64,000 nucleotides of DNA from Streptomyces sp. V1I1 (GCF_030817355.1 NZ_JAUSZH010000001.1:7038501-7102500), one strand, 5' to 3'. Shown: positions 17,685 through 26,574, counted from the first letter of the stretch. A program made the numbers and translations. Notes: a model not told the origin generated them from the sequence alone.

Positions 17685-18476
17685 GTGAACGACGGCGCTG
17701 GGGTTACCCGTGGCGAAGCCCAGGGGCGGCGGTACGGCCCGCTCGGCAGGGTCTTGGTGATCATCCCGACCTACAACGAGGCCGAGAACATCAAGCCGAT
17801 CGTCTCCCGGGTGCGCGCGGCCGTGCCCGGGGCGGACGTCCTCGTCGCCGACGACAACAGCCCCGACGGCACAGGCAAATTCGCCGATGAACTCGCGGCC
17901 CAGGACGACCAGGTGCATGTTCTGCACCGCAAGGGCAAGGAAGGGCTCGGCGCCGCCTACCTCGCGGGCTTCACCTGGGGAATCGAGCACGGCTACGGCG
18001 TACTCGTCGAGATGGACGCGGACGGCTCCCACCAGCCCGAGGAACTGCCCCGGCTGCTGACCGCCCTCAAGGGCGCGGACCTGGTCCTCGGCTCGCGCTG
18101 GGTCCCCGGCGGCCGAGTGGTCAACTGGCCCAAGTCCCGCGAGTTTCTCTCCCGGGGCGGCAGCACCTACTCACGCCTCCTCCTCGGCGTCCCCATCCGG
18201 GACGTCACCGGCGGCTACCGCGCCTTCCGCGCCGAGACCCTCGAAGGGCTCGGGCTGACCGAAGTGGCCTCCCAGGGCTACTGCTTCCAGGTCGACCTGG
18301 CCCGGCGAGCCGTCGCCGCCGGTTACCACGTCGTGGAGGTCCCCATCACCTTCGTCGAGCGCGAACTGGGCGACTCCAAGATGAGCCGGGACATCGTCGT
18401 CGAGGCGCTGTGGCGGGTCACCGCGTGGGGAATCGGAGGCCGGGCGAACCGTCTCCTCGGCCGCAAGCCCTCCTGA
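17685..18476 (+). CDS. ppm1: Polyprenol monophosphomannose synthase (GT2)
   Basis: A 263-residue cytosolic GT2 glycosyltransferase that makes polyprenol-phosphate-mannose from GDP-mannose, the donor for protein O-mannosylation and other periplasmic glycosylation in Streptomyces. The start is GTG at 17685 after AAGGGG. Motifs are [23 protein letters not shown], the DxD in [13 protein letters not shown], and [25 protein letters not shown], all characteristic of DPM1-type enzymes. There is no C-terminal membrane domain, as in stand-alone Streptomyces Ppm1; the O-mannosyltransferase and acyltransferase genes are not in this window. An 18-bp triplication spans its stop codon. Confidence 0.88.
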   Translation: MNDGAGVTRGEAQGRRYGPLGRVLVIIPTYNEAENIKPIVSRVRAAVPGADVLVADDNSPDGTGKFADELAAQDDQVHVLHRKGKEGLGAAYLAGFTWGIEHGYGVLVEMDADGSHQPEELPRLLTALKGADLVLGSRWVPGGRVVNWPKSREFLSRGGSTYSRLLLGVPIRDVTGGYRAFRAETLEGLGLTEVASQGYCFQVDLARRAVAAGYHVVEVPITFVERELGDSKMSRDIVVEALWRVTAWGIGGRANRLLGRKPS

Positions 18477-18530
18477 GGTCGCACGTCGTCCTGAGGTCGC
18501 ACGTCGTCCTGAGGTCGCACGTCGTCCTGA
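18471..18530 (+). repeat. 18-bp direct repeat, 3.3 copies across the ppm1 stop
   Basis: TCCTGAGGTCGCACGTCG occurs at 18471, 18489 and 18507, followed by TCCTGA. The first copy contains the TGA stop of ppm1. Confidence 0.95.
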
Positions 18531-18615
18531 TCGCGGACGGCCGCCGGGCCCATCCGCGATCTTCTTGATCACCCGCTTACGCCGCTCCGGCGGCCGTGCA
18601 GGCACACTGGGGGGC

Positions 18616-19212
18616 ATGACGACCGGCACACCGCCCCCGACAGCCCCCAGGCGCTCGCACGCCCGCACTTTCGTCCCACTCTGCGTCGCCGCCTGGCTGG
18701 TGCTCGAGATCTGGCTGCTGACCCTCGTCGCCGACGTGGCCGGCGGACTCACGGTGCTCGCCCTGCTCGTCGGCGGCGCCGTCCTCGGCGGCGTGGTGAT
18801 CAAGCGGGCCGGCCGCCGCGCGTTCCGCAGCCTCACCGAGACCCTGCAGCAACAGCAGACCGGCGAGGGTCCGGCCGCCGGCGTCGGCAGCCCCGGGACC
18901 GGGACCGGCAGCAAGGGCAACGGCTTCCTGATGCTCGGCGGCCTGCTCCTCATGCTGCCCGGCCTGATTTCCGACGTGGCGGGCATGGTGCTGCTGGTGC
19001 CGCCCGTCCGCTCGATGCTCGGGCGGTACGCGGAGCGGTCCGTGGAGAGCCGTATGCGCGCTGCCGCGCCCGGCAGCCTCGGCGATGCCTTCCAGCAGGC
19101 CCGCATTCACCGGCCGGACGGGAAGGTCGTGCAGGGTGAGGTCATCCGGCAGGACGGAACGCCGCCGCGGAGTTACGAGGACGAGGGCCCCCGACCTCCG
19201 CTGACCCCCTGA
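18616..19212 (+). CDS. FxsA family membrane protein
   Basis: A 198-residue protein with three or four hydrophobic segments: FVPLCVAAWLVLEIWLLTLVADVAGGLTVLALLVGGAVLGGVVI and FLMLGGLLLMLPGLISDVAGMVLLVPPVRSML. The second, with its LPGLISDxxG signature, defines the FxsA family; E. coli FxsA relieves phage T7 exclusion by the F plasmid, but the general role is unknown. A Gly-rich linker separates the halves and the C-terminus is polar (VVQGEVIRQDG). The ATG follows GGGGGGC. A strong terminator follows the gene. Confidence 0.85.
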   Translation: MTTGTPPPTAPRRSHARTFVPLCVAAWLVLEIWLLTLVADVAGGLTVLALLVGGAVLGGVVIKRAGRRAFRSLTETLQQQQTGEGPAAGVGSPGTGTGSKGNGFLMLGGLLLMLPGLISDVAGMVLLVPPVRSMLGRYAERSVESRMRAAAPGSLGDAFQQARIHRPDGKVVQGEVIRQDGTPPRSYEDEGPRPPLTP

Positions 19213-19241
19213 CGGGATCTGACGGGATCCGCGCACAGGAC

Positions 19242-19286
19242 AGAGCCGCGGGCCGTCTCACTGAAAGTGAGACGGCCCGCGGCTCT
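19242..19286. terminator. Bidirectional terminator between fxsA-type gene and rbpA
   Basis: A perfect 20-bp stem (19242-19261 with 19267-19286) and a TGAAA loop, followed on the plus strand by TTGTTTCT. It serves both convergent genes. Confidence 0.92.
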
Positions 19287-19321
19287 TGTTTCTATGACGC
19301 TGTTGGTGCGGTGTTACGCGG

Positions 19322-19696
19322 TCAGGCGGACTTCCGGCTGTCCCGCGGATGCACAGCGATGTTCATGGCGCCGGAACGCAGGACCGCCAGCCTCTCGGCC
19401 AGCACCTCCTCCAGTTCCTCGCGGGTGCGCCGCTCCATGAGCATGTCCCAGTGCGTTCGCGCCGGCTTGCCCTTCTTCTCCTCGGGGCCATCCCCGTCCA
19501 CCAGGAGTGCCTGGGCGCCGCACGCCTTGCACTCCCACTCCGGCGGAATTTCCGCCTCTACCGAGAACGGCATCTCAAAACGATGTCCGTTCTGGCATGC
19601 GTACTCCACCGCCTGGCGCGGGGCCAGATCGATGCCGCGGTCCGTCTCGTAGCTGGTAACCACGAGGCGCGTACCGCGGAGAGCTCGCTCACTCAT
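19322..19696 (-). CDS. rbpA: RNA polymerase-binding protein RbpA
   Basis: A 124-residue protein that binds RNA polymerase and the principal sigma factor and stimulates open-complex formation. The sequence begins MSERALRGTRLVVTSYETDRG, has the core CQNGHRFEMPFSVEAEIPPEWECKACG and ends with the basic linker and sigma-interacting helix (RTHWDMLMERRTREELEEVLAERLAVLRSG). GGGAGG precedes the ATG. A perfect sigma-R promoter lies about 60 bp upstream, in line with the known disulfide-stress induction of rbpA in S. coelicolor. The protein identity is secure. Confidence 0.97.
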   Translation of the reverse strand: MSERALRGTRLVVTSYETDRGIDLAPRQAVEYACQNGHRFEMPFSVEAEIPPEWECKACGAQALLVDGDGPEEKKGKPARTHWDMLMERRTREELEEVLAERLAVLRSGAMNIAVHPRDSRKSA

Positions 19697-19757
19697 GAAT
19701 CGTGCCTCCCGGGCTTGTCGCCCACAGGACAGGTGTCGCTGTCGTCGTCATCCGGTC

Positions 19758-19783
19758 AACGTCCGGTCGGCGGTAAAGATTCC
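19758..19783 (-). promoter_or_regulatory. Sigma-R type promoter of rbpA
   Basis: On the minus strand GGAAT (19783-19779) and GTT (19760-19758) are exactly 18 bp apart, matching the sigma-R consensus GGAAT-N18-GTT. Transcription would start about 55 bases before the rbpA ATG. Confidence 0.85.
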
Positions 19784-19951
19784 CGTTCCGGGTCATGCGT
19801 CGCCCGTCGTGCCGCCCCTTGTTGTACCCACCATTGCCCGGTTTGTCACATCTGACAGAAAGTGTCACCCAGTGAATTCACTTCTTCAGCACGCAGTAAC
19901 GGTCCGCCTGGCAGGCCAAAGGCGTACACTACCGGCCTTTCACTTCGACGT

Positions 19952-21298
19952 CTAAATCCGCTCCGGGACGGGGTTCCCGGCGGCCGCCACCGCACGCCGC
20001 ACCGGGACCCGCGCCAGCAGTACGAAACCGAGCGCGAAGAAGACCACCAGAGAGATGATCGCGTCCCGATAACTGCCGGTCAGCTGGTACGCCAGGCCGA
20101 ACACCAACGGCCCCAGCCAGCTCAGGCCGCGGTCGCTCATCTCGTACGCCGAGAAGTATTCGGCCTCCTTGCCACGCGGCACCAAGTGTGAGAACAACGA
20201 CCTCGACAGCGCCTGGCTGCCGCCCAGAACCAGCCCGATCGCGCCCGCCAGCGCGAAGAACCAGACGGGTTCCCCGGCCGGCAGGAAGTACCCCGCCGCC
20301 AGAATCAGCGTCCATACGGCGAGCGAGGCGAGGATCGTGCGCTTGGCCCCATGTGTTCGGGCCAGCCGTCCCATCCCCAGCGCACCCGCCACCGCGAGCA
20401 CCTGCACCAGCAGCACCGCGGTGATCAACGTCGTCTGGTCGAGGTCCAGCTCCTCGGAGCCGTAGACCGACGCCTGCGAGATCACCGTCTGGACCCCGTC
20501 GTTGTAGATCAGATAGGCCAGCAGGAACGACAGTGTCAGCGGATGCCTGCGCATGTCCCGCAGTGTGGCCGTCAACTGCCGCCATCCGGACCCGACCGCG
20601 CCCTCGCCGCTCGGCGCCGCCCGCCGGTCCCGCAGCCGCCGCAGTGGCACGAGCGTGAAAGCGCCCCACCACAGGCCGGCCGACGCCAGACAGATCCGTA
20701 CCGCCGCCGACTCCGACAGGCCGAACGAGTCATGGCCCGAGTAGACGACCAGATTCAGCACCAGCACCAGCGCGCCGGCCGTATAGCCGAAGGCCCAGCC
20801 CCGCGACGACACCGCATCGCGCTCGTCCGGCTCCGCGATCTGCGGCAGATAGGCGTTGTAGAGCACCATCGACACCGAAAGCGACGCGTTCGCGACGATC
20901 AGGAGGAACGCGCCCAGCAGATACCGCTCACCGTCGAGGGAGAACATCCCCGTCGTCGCGGCGGCCCCCACATAGGCGGCCACCGCAAGCAACGGTTTCT
21001 TGCGTCCCGTACGGTCGGCCACCGCGCCGGCCAGCGGCATCAGCAGCACCGCTAGCACCACCGAGACGGACACGGCGTAGGCGAAGACCGATCCCGCCCG
21101 TACCGGAATGCCCAGAGGATGCACAAAGCCGTCGGCATCCGCGGCGGCCTTGGCCACCGACGTCAGATACGGGCCCAGGAAGACTGTCAGCACACTCGAC
21201 GAGTAGACCGAGCACGCGAAATCGTAGAAATACCAGCCGCGTTGCTCGCGCCTGCGCTCACTCGTCCCGGTCGTCCGGTCCGCGGTGTCGGCCGTCAC
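19952..21298 (-). CDS. MFS transporter, UMF1/Atg22-like
   Basis: A 448-residue membrane protein with about 12 hydrophobic segments. The N-terminus REQRGWYFYDFACSVYSSSVLTVFLGPYLTS is the signature start of the UMF1 (Atg22-like) branch of the major facilitator superfamily, and VADRTGRKKPLL is the loop 2-3 motif. A second copy of the motif occurs around GMGRLARTHGAKRTIL. Yeast Atg22 exports amino acids from the vacuole; the bacterial substrate is unknown. The start is GTG at 21298. The downstream GDPD gene is 43 bp upstream of this start on the same strand, so yczE, gdpD and this gene may be one unit. Confidence 0.85.
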   Translation of the reverse strand: MTADTADRTTGTSERRREQRGWYFYDFACSVYSSSVLTVFLGPYLTSVAKAAADADGFVHPLGIPVRAGSVFAYAVSVSVVLAVLLMPLAGAVADRTGRKKPLLAVAAYVGAAATTGMFSLDGERYLLGAFLLIVANASLSVSMVLYNAYLPQIAEPDERDAVSSRGWAFGYTAGALVLVLNLVVYSGHDSFGLSESAAVRICLASAGLWWGAFTLVPLRRLRDRRAAPSGEGAVGSGWRQLTATLRDMRRHPLTLSFLLAYLIYNDGVQTVISQASVYGSEELDLDQTTLITAVLLVQVLAVAGALGMGRLARTHGAKRTILASLAVWTLILAAGYFLPAGEPVWFFALAGAIGLVLGGSQALSRSLFSHLVPRGKEAEYFSAYEMSDRGLSWLGPLVFGLAYQLTGSYRDAIISLVVFFALGFVLLARVPVRRAVAAAGNPVPERI

Positions 21299-21340
21299 TC
21301 CGCGCCCCCTGCTCGTCCCCGTGGTGCAGACGCGCGGGGC

Positions 21341-22105
21341 TCAGACCCAGACTCCCCGGTCGGTCAGTACCGTGCGCAACGTCTCCAGATGATCGGTCAT
21401 GATGCCATCCACTCCGAGGTCCAGGAGCGCTGCCATCCGATCAGCGTCGTTCACCGTCCAGACATGGACCTGCAGACCCCGTTCGTGCGCGGCCGCCACA
21501 AAACGCCGGTCGACCACCCGGATACCGCTCTGCGACACCGGAACCTGCGCACACACCGCGCCCATCCGCAGCGCCGCCGGAATTCCGTACGAGCGCAGCC
21601 GCAGCCCCATCACGCCCCGCACTCCGTACGAGGTCGCCAGCCGCGGGCCCGCGAGCCGCATCGCCCGCGCCACCCGGCCCTCCGAGAACGAGCCGATGCA
21701 CACCCGGTCCCACGCGCTCGCGCGGCGGATCAGGTCGACCAGCGGGACCAGCGCGGGCTCCGCCTTGATGTCCACATTCCAGCGGGCTTCCGGGAACTCC
21801 TCCAGCAGCTCCTCGAAGAGCGCCGGCGGCTCCTTGCCCCCCAACCTGGCCTGCTGGACCTCGCTCCAGGGCAGCGCCGAGATCTTGCCGCTCGCGTCCG
21901 TCACCCGGTCCAGCGTCGTGTCGTGGAAGGCGACCAGCTTGCCGTCCGCGGTGGTGTGCACATCGGTCTCGAAGTAGCGGTAACCGATGTCGGCGGCCCG
22001 CCGGAACGCGGCCGCGGTGTTCTCGATCCCGTCCGCCGCGCCGCCGCGGTGGGCGAAGGCGAGAGTGGAGGGGTGATCCAGGTAAGGGTGGAGTGTGCGC
22101 GTCAC
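21341..22105 (-). CDS. Glycerophosphodiester phosphodiesterase
   Basis: A 254-residue cytosolic-type GDPD that hydrolyses glycerophosphodiesters to glycerol-3-phosphate and an alcohol. It has LAFAHRGGAADGIENTAAAFRRAADIGYRYFETDVHTTADGKLVAFHD (HRG, the E of IENT, the E/D pair and the catalytic His) and the C-terminal VHVWTVNDADRMAALLDLGVDGIMTDHLETL. There is no signal peptide, so it probably acts on deacylated phospholipids in the cytosol. The GTG start overlaps the stop of the upstream membrane protein gene by 4 bp (GTGA). Confidence 0.92.
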   Translation of the reverse strand: MTRTLHPYLDHPSTLAFAHRGGAADGIENTAAAFRRAADIGYRYFETDVHTTADGKLVAFHDTTLDRVTDASGKISALPWSEVQQARLGGKEPPALFEELLEEFPEARWNVDIKAEPALVPLVDLIRRASAWDRVCIGSFSEGRVARAMRLAGPRLATSYGVRGVMGLRLRSYGIPAALRMGAVCAQVPVSQSGIRVVDRRFVAAAHERGLQVHVWTVNDADRMAALLDLGVDGIMTDHLETLRTVLTDRGVWV

Positions 22106-22758
22106 TTTCGCAGTATCGCCTGCCCCGGTGTCCCGCCGGCGACGACCGTGCTGCCACTGTCCTGATCGGAGATGGCGAAGACGCGCAGGAACAGCTGCGC
22201 CAGCGGCCCGATGGCAAGGGCGTACGCGACCGTGCCGACCCCCACCGAACCGCCCAGCACGAAACCGGTCGCCACGACGGCCACCTCGATGGCCGTACGG
22301 ACCAGCCGGATCGAACGGCCCGTGACGCGGTGCAGACCCGTCATCAGACCATCACGGGGACCGGGTCCGAACCGCGCCGAGATATACAGACCCGTCGCCA
22401 CGCCATTGAGCACGATGCCCCCGATCAGCACACCGATCCGCACCCCGAGCCCACGCGCATCCGGAACCAGCGCGAGCGTGCCGTCCATCGCCACGCCGAT
22501 CACAAAGACATTGGAGACCGTGCCGAGCCCCGGCCGCTGCTTCATCGGAATCCACAGCAGCAGCACAACCGCGCCGACGATGATCGACACGATGCCGATC
22601 GTCAGCCCCGTCAGCTCGGCCAGACCCTGATGCAGCACCCCCCACGGCTCAAGGCCGAGCCCGCCGCGCACAAGGAGCGCCGAGCTCACTCCGTACAGCG
22701 TCAGACCGATGTACAGCTGCAGCAGTCTGCGGGTGAGATGCCTCGACACCGTGGACAC
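22102..22758 (-). CDS. YczE/YyaS/YitT-type membrane protein
   Basis: A 218-residue protein with five or six membrane segments, starting with GTG at 22758. The sequence LYGVSSALLVRGGLGLEPWGVLHQGLAELTGLTIGIVSIIVGAVVLLLWIP is typical of the YczE group. ARFGPGPRDGLMTGLHRVTGRSIRLVRTAIE is the second conserved block. In B. subtilis and many Gram-positives yczE sits next to a MocR-type regulator; the same holds here, with the regulator divergent and 101 bp away. The transported compound, if any, is unknown. Confidence 0.85.
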   Translation of the reverse strand: MSTVSRHLTRRLLQLYIGLTLYGVSSALLVRGGLGLEPWGVLHQGLAELTGLTIGIVSIIVGAVVLLLWIPMKQRPGLGTVSNVFVIGVAMDGTLALVPDARGLGVRIGVLIGGIVLNGVATGLYISARFGPGPRDGLMTGLHRVTGRSIRLVRTAIEVAVVATGFVLGGSVGVGTVAYALAIGPLAQLFLRVFAISDQDSGSTVVAGGTPGQAILRK

Positions 22759-22859
22759 AGTGACGCCCCCCTATGGTGGTTGTGGACTGATGCATGACAC
22801 TCTGTGGCTACGGAACGAACGTCAACCATGGCCAATTCGAGGAAGGTGGACTGACTTCC

Positions 22860-24359
22860 ATGACGCAGTGGACCTCTGCGGTGGGCGCGGCTCAGCTCGC
22901 CCGGCAGCTCACCTCCCAGCAGCCAAGCCCGGCCGGGCCCGGCACCCGCAAGCCCCCCGCCTACCGCGCCCTCGCCGACGGCATCCGGCTGCTCGTCCTC
23001 GAAGGCCGCGTCCCCGTCGCCGCCCGGCTGCCTGCCGAACGCGAGCTCGCCCTGTCGCTGTCCGTCAGCCGGACCACCGTCGCCGCGGCCTACGAGGCGC
23101 TGCGCGCCGAAGGCTTCCTGGAATCACGCAGGGGGGCGGGCAGCTGGACAGCAGTGCCCGCCGGGAACCCGCTGCCCGCACGCGGACTCGAACCTCTGCC
23201 GCCCGAGTCGCTCGGCTCGATGATCGACCTCGGCTGCGCCGCGCTGCCCGCGCCCGAACCCTGGCTCACGCGCAGCGTCCAGGGCGCACTCGAAGAACTG
23301 CCGCCGTACGCGCACACCCACGGCGACTACCCGGCCGGCCTGCCCGCCCTGCGCCAGATGCTCGCCGACCGCTACACCGAGCGCGGCATCCCCACCATGC
23401 CCGAGCAGATCATGGTCACCACCGGGGCGATGGGCGCGATCGACGCCATCTGCCACCTCTTCGCCGGGCGCGGCGAGCGCATCGCCGTCGAATCCCCCTC
23501 GTACGCCAACATCCTTCAGCTGATGCGTGAAGCCGGGGCCCGGCTGGTGCCGGTGGCCATGGCCGAAGGGCTGACCGGCTGGGACATGCACCGCTGGCGG
23601 CAGGTGCTGCGGGACGCGGCGCCGCGGCTCGCGTATGTGGTGGCCGACTTCCACAACCCCACCGGCGCGCTGGCCGACGAGGGTCAGCGCCGCCGCCTCG
23701 TCGACGCCGCACGCTCCGCAGGCACGGTCCTCGTCGTCGACGAGACCATGTCCGAGCTGCACCTGGACGAGGGCATCGACATGCCGCGGCCGGTCTGCGC
23801 CTTCGACCCGGCGGGCAGCACTGTCCTCACGGTCGGCTCGGCCAGCAAGGCGTTCTGGGCCGGCATGCGCATCGGCTGGGTGCGCGCGGCGCCGGACGTG
23901 ATCCGCTCGCTGGTCGCGGCCCGCGCATACGCCGACCTCGGCACGCCCGTCCTGGAACAGCTCGCCATCAACTGGCTGATGCAAACCGGGGGTTGGGAGA
24001 AGGCCGTCGCCATCCGCCGGGCTCAGGCGCGCGAGAACCGCGATGCGCTGGTCGCGGCGGTGCGCCGGGAGCTGCCCGACTGGGAGTTCGACGTGCCGAG
24101 CGGCGGGCTCACCCTCTGGGTGCGCACGGGAGGCCTGTCCGGATCCCGGCTCGCGGAGGTCGGCGAACGGGTGGGCGTGCGGGTGCCGTCCGGGCCGCGC
24201 TTCGGGGTCGACGGCGCCTTCGAGGGCTATGTACGGCTGCCGTTCACGGTCGGCGGTCCGGTCGCGGAGGAGGCGGCGACACGACTGGCGGCCGCCGCGC
24301 GGCTCGTCGAGACCGGAGCGACCACCGGCACGGAAGCGCCGCGGACGTTCGTCGCCTGA
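22860..24359 (+). CDS. MocR family regulator (GntR HTH + aminotransferase fold)
   Basis: A 499-residue PLP-dependent transcription factor. A GntR winged HTH occupies about residues 30-100 (YRALADGIRLLVLEGRVPVAARLPAERELALSLSVSRTTVAAAYEALRAEGFLESRRGAGSW). A fold-type I aminotransferase domain follows with VTTGAMGAIDA, the PLP-contacting Asp/Asn in FHNPTGA and the Schiff-base Lys in VGSASKAFWAGMRIGW. Such proteins sense PLP or an amino acid and regulate rather than transaminate. The ATG at 22860 is chosen over earlier codons because GGAAGGTGGA precedes it and the HTH begins soon after. Divergent transcription from the YczE gene implies it controls that gene. Confidence 0.9.
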   Translation: MTQWTSAVGAAQLARQLTSQQPSPAGPGTRKPPAYRALADGIRLLVLEGRVPVAARLPAERELALSLSVSRTTVAAAYEALRAEGFLESRRGAGSWTAVPAGNPLPARGLEPLPPESLGSMIDLGCAALPAPEPWLTRSVQGALEELPPYAHTHGDYPAGLPALRQMLADRYTERGIPTMPEQIMVTTGAMGAIDAICHLFAGRGERIAVESPSYANILQLMREAGARLVPVAMAEGLTGWDMHRWRQVLRDAAPRLAYVVADFHNPTGALADEGQRRRLVDAARSAGTVLVVDETMSELHLDEGIDMPRPVCAFDPAGSTVLTVGSASKAFWAGMRIGWVRAAPDVIRSLVAARAYADLGTPVLEQLAINWLMQTGGWEKAVAIRRAQARENRDALVAAVRRELPDWEFDVPSGGLTLWVRTGGLSGSRLAEVGERVGVRVPSGPRFGVDGAFEGYVRLPFTVGGPVAEEAATRLAAAARLVETGATTGTEAPRTFVA

Positions 24360-24368
24360 CGGCGGAGG

Positions 24369-26027
24369 TCAGCCCTCGGCCGGGACGGGAGCGGGCACGG
24401 GACCAGGCGAGGGAGCCGGCGAGGGCGAGGGAGCGGGCCCGGGCGAGGCATCAGGCGCGGGCGCGGGATCAGGCGCGGGCGAGGCATCAGGCGACGGAGC
24501 GGGCGCGGCCGGCTCGGCCCCATCGGGGTGCTCCGGCAGCAGCTCCAGCACGGCCTGCCGGTGCGCCTCGCTGGTGGCGTCGTCGTACGGGTCCGGGGTC
24601 GCCGGCACCTGAAGCCTGAGCACCGGGCCCGTACCGAGCCGCGCGTATCCGCGGCCCGGCGGGACGTCGGGCGTCGGCGTGGTGTGAGGCTTCGTCCCGA
24701 GCACCGACTCGACCTGCCCGAAGGTGGCGGGGCCCAGCACCACCCGGCTGCGGGTGTGCGTCCGCACGGTCTCGGTGAGCGAGTCCACGCTGTCGAACTG
24801 CTCGGCCACGACCACCGTCACCTGCGCCGCCCTGCCGTGCCGCAGCGGCACCTGAAGCAGCTGCTGCGGATCGATGCGCCCGTCGGCCGCCGCCAGGTGG
24901 CCGAAGATGCTCGGCCGGTCCAGCAGGATCCACAACGGCCGCTTGGTGTCGTCGGGCGCGGGATGCCCGGCCTGCCGGGCGCGGTTCGCGGCGATCAGCC
25001 GGCGCTCGGTCTCGTGCGCGGCCCACTCCAGGCTCGCCAGCGCCCCGGCCAGTCCGCATTCGACGGCCAGCACGCCGGTGCGCCCCGTCAGGCACGCGTA
25101 CTCTCCGGTGCCGCTGCCCTCGACGATCAGTACGTCTCCGTGCTGCAGGGCCTGGAGAGCGATCGAGCGAAGCAGGGTCGTCGTGCCGCTGCCAGGCTCG
25201 CCGACGGCCAGCAGATGCGGTTCCGTCGAGCGCGGCCCGGTGCGCCAGACGACCGGCGGCGCGTCCCGGGTCTCCTCGCCCACCGTGACCGGCACGGTGC
25301 GCTGCACCGCGCCGTCGTCGGTGAAACCCAGCACGGTCTCGCCGGGCACTGTGACGAATCGCTGGGCGGCGATGGAGGTGCGCAGGGCGGGCAGCACGCT
25401 CATCAGGAGCTGGTTGCCCTCCTCGTCCCAGGTGAAGAGATACTCGCGGCCGCGCCCGGACTTGGCGTGCAGCAGCTGCTCGATCCTGGCCCGGGGCTCG
25501 GCCTCACCGTCGGTGAAGTACGCGGGGTAGGTCACCCGGAGCTGGGTGAGCCGCCCGTTGTCGTCGAACTCGTAGTCGCTGAAAGCCTTGCCCCATTCGC
25601 CGCCGTGGGCGAAGAGCGGCGCCGGGTCCTCTGTGACGGAGAAGTACGGCACGAGGGCCTCGTACAGAGCCCGGAGCCGCCCGGCCTCCGCATCGTCGGG
25701 CCCGGTCTTCACGGGCGTACGCGCCCGGCCCTTCCAGGCGGCCGCGGCCATCACCGTGATCAGGGCAACCAGCGGCCCGTACGGGATGAGCGCGACCACC
25801 AGGACGCAGGCCGCGATCAGGAACAGTGTGGGACCACGCCGTTCCTTGGGCGTGGCGGCCCACTTGTGCCCGGCCATCGCGGCCAGCTGCCGCAGACCAC
25901 GGCTGATCGCGATCAGCGGATGGAGGACGTCCGTGGCGCTGTCGGCGGCCGTGCGCGCGATCTGGCGGCTCCGGGCGATCTGTGCGCTGCCGCTGCTGAG
26001 AATGCGGGGAAGTGGTCGCCGGGCCAC
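24369..26027 (-). CDS. sffA: SffA: SpoIIIE/FtsK-like protein of sporulation septa
   Basis: A 552-residue protein encoded just after smeA, matching the S. coelicolor smeA-sffA pair in which SffA is brought to sporulation septa by SmeA. Two membrane segments lie near residues 66-98 (TLFLIAACVLVVALIPYGPLVALITVMAAAAW). The ATPase region has GEPGSGTTTLLRSI at 276-287 and PLWILLDRPSIFG with Asp370. Unusually, Thr282 stands where Walker A has its invariant Lys, and Arg371 follows the Walker B Asp. This suggests weak or no ATP hydrolysis, unlike FtsK/SpoIIIE. The C-terminus is a long Pro/Ala/Ser/Asp repeat tail. Confidence 0.82.
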   Translation of the reverse strand: MARRPLPRILSSGSAQIARSRQIARTAADSATDVLHPLIAISRGLRQLAAMAGHKWAATPKERRGPTLFLIAACVLVVALIPYGPLVALITVMAAAAWKGRARTPVKTGPDDAEAGRLRALYEALVPYFSVTEDPAPLFAHGGEWGKAFSDYEFDDNGRLTQLRVTYPAYFTDGEAEPRARIEQLLHAKSGRGREYLFTWDEEGNQLLMSVLPALRTSIAAQRFVTVPGETVLGFTDDGAVQRTVPVTVGEETRDAPPVVWRTGPRSTEPHLLAVGEPGSGTTTLLRSIALQALQHGDVLIVEGSGTGEYACLTGRTGVLAVECGLAGALASLEWAAHETERRLIAANRARQAGHPAPDDTKRPLWILLDRPSIFGHLAAADGRIDPQQLLQVPLRHGRAAQVTVVVAEQFDSVDSLTETVRTHTRSRVVLGPATFGQVESVLGTKPHTTPTPDVPPGRGYARLGTGPVLRLQVPATPDPYDDATSEAHRQAVLELLPEHPDGAEPAAPAPSPDASPAPDPAPAPDASPGPAPSPSPAPSPGPVPAPVPAEG

Positions 26028-26082
26028 ATCGGTCTCCTGAAGGTGCTGACGGTGCTGAACGAGCTGGGTGGGGCTGCGGGCG

Positions 26083-26277
26083 TCAGAACTTGATCCCGCC
26101 CAGGAGGCTGGCGAGGCTCGCGCTGCCGGCCTTGATGCTGGGGGCGATGGCGGTGCCCGCGACGAAGAAGCCGAAGAGCGAGCAGACGACCGCGTGGGAC
26201 GCCTTGAGCCCGTCCTTCCTGAAGAACAGGAAGACGATGATTGCGAGCAGCACGACGCCTGAGATGGAGAGGACCAT
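26083..26277 (-). CDS. smeA: SmeA small membrane protein
   Basis: A 64-residue protein with two hydrophobic segments (VLSISGVVLLAIIVFLFF and VVCSLFGFFVAGTAIAPSI), a short basic loop (RKDGLKASH) and a polar tail (KAGSASLASLLGGIKF). In S. coelicolor SmeA localises to sporulation septa and recruits SffA; loss affects septation and spore segregation. The ATG at 26277 has CAGGAGA upstream. sffA begins 55 bp after its stop, so the two form an operon. Sporulation-specific control by whi regulators is known in S. coelicolor; here only a symmetric site upstream is visible. Confidence 0.87.
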   Translation of the reverse strand: MVLSISGVVLLAIIVFLFFRKDGLKASHAVVCSLFGFFVAGTAIAPSIKAGSASLASLLGGIKF

Positions 26278-26324
26278 GAGAGTTCTCCTGGTTGAGGGGA
26301 CAGTCACCATGAGTTCTTCCAGGA

Positions 26325-26345
26325 TCACAGGAAGTATCCATGTGA
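26325..26345. promoter_or_regulatory. Symmetric element TCACA-N11-TGTGA upstream of smeA
   Basis: Perfect 5-bp inverted arms 48 bp before the smeA ATG in an unusually AT-rich stretch (26320-26390). This is the likely promoter region of smeA-sffA; the binding protein cannot be named from sequence. No gene is seen in 26278-26574. Confidence 0.4.
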
Positions 26346-26574
26346 TAAAAGGTCCAAATAGGTGAATTTCTCAGGATTTCACTGCACTGGCGGACGCCAC
26401 GTCACCGATCGGCGGGCACACTGCGCCGTTGCACGGCACAGTGCCTCCCCCGCGCTGTTCCTCGCCGCGGCCGGGGCGCGTCATGCCGGTGTGCGGGCAG
26501 TACCCTGTCGATTCACTCGTACGGCGGCTCATGCCGTGCACCCCAGGTCAACGCAGTGAGAGGCGGTCAGCCCG

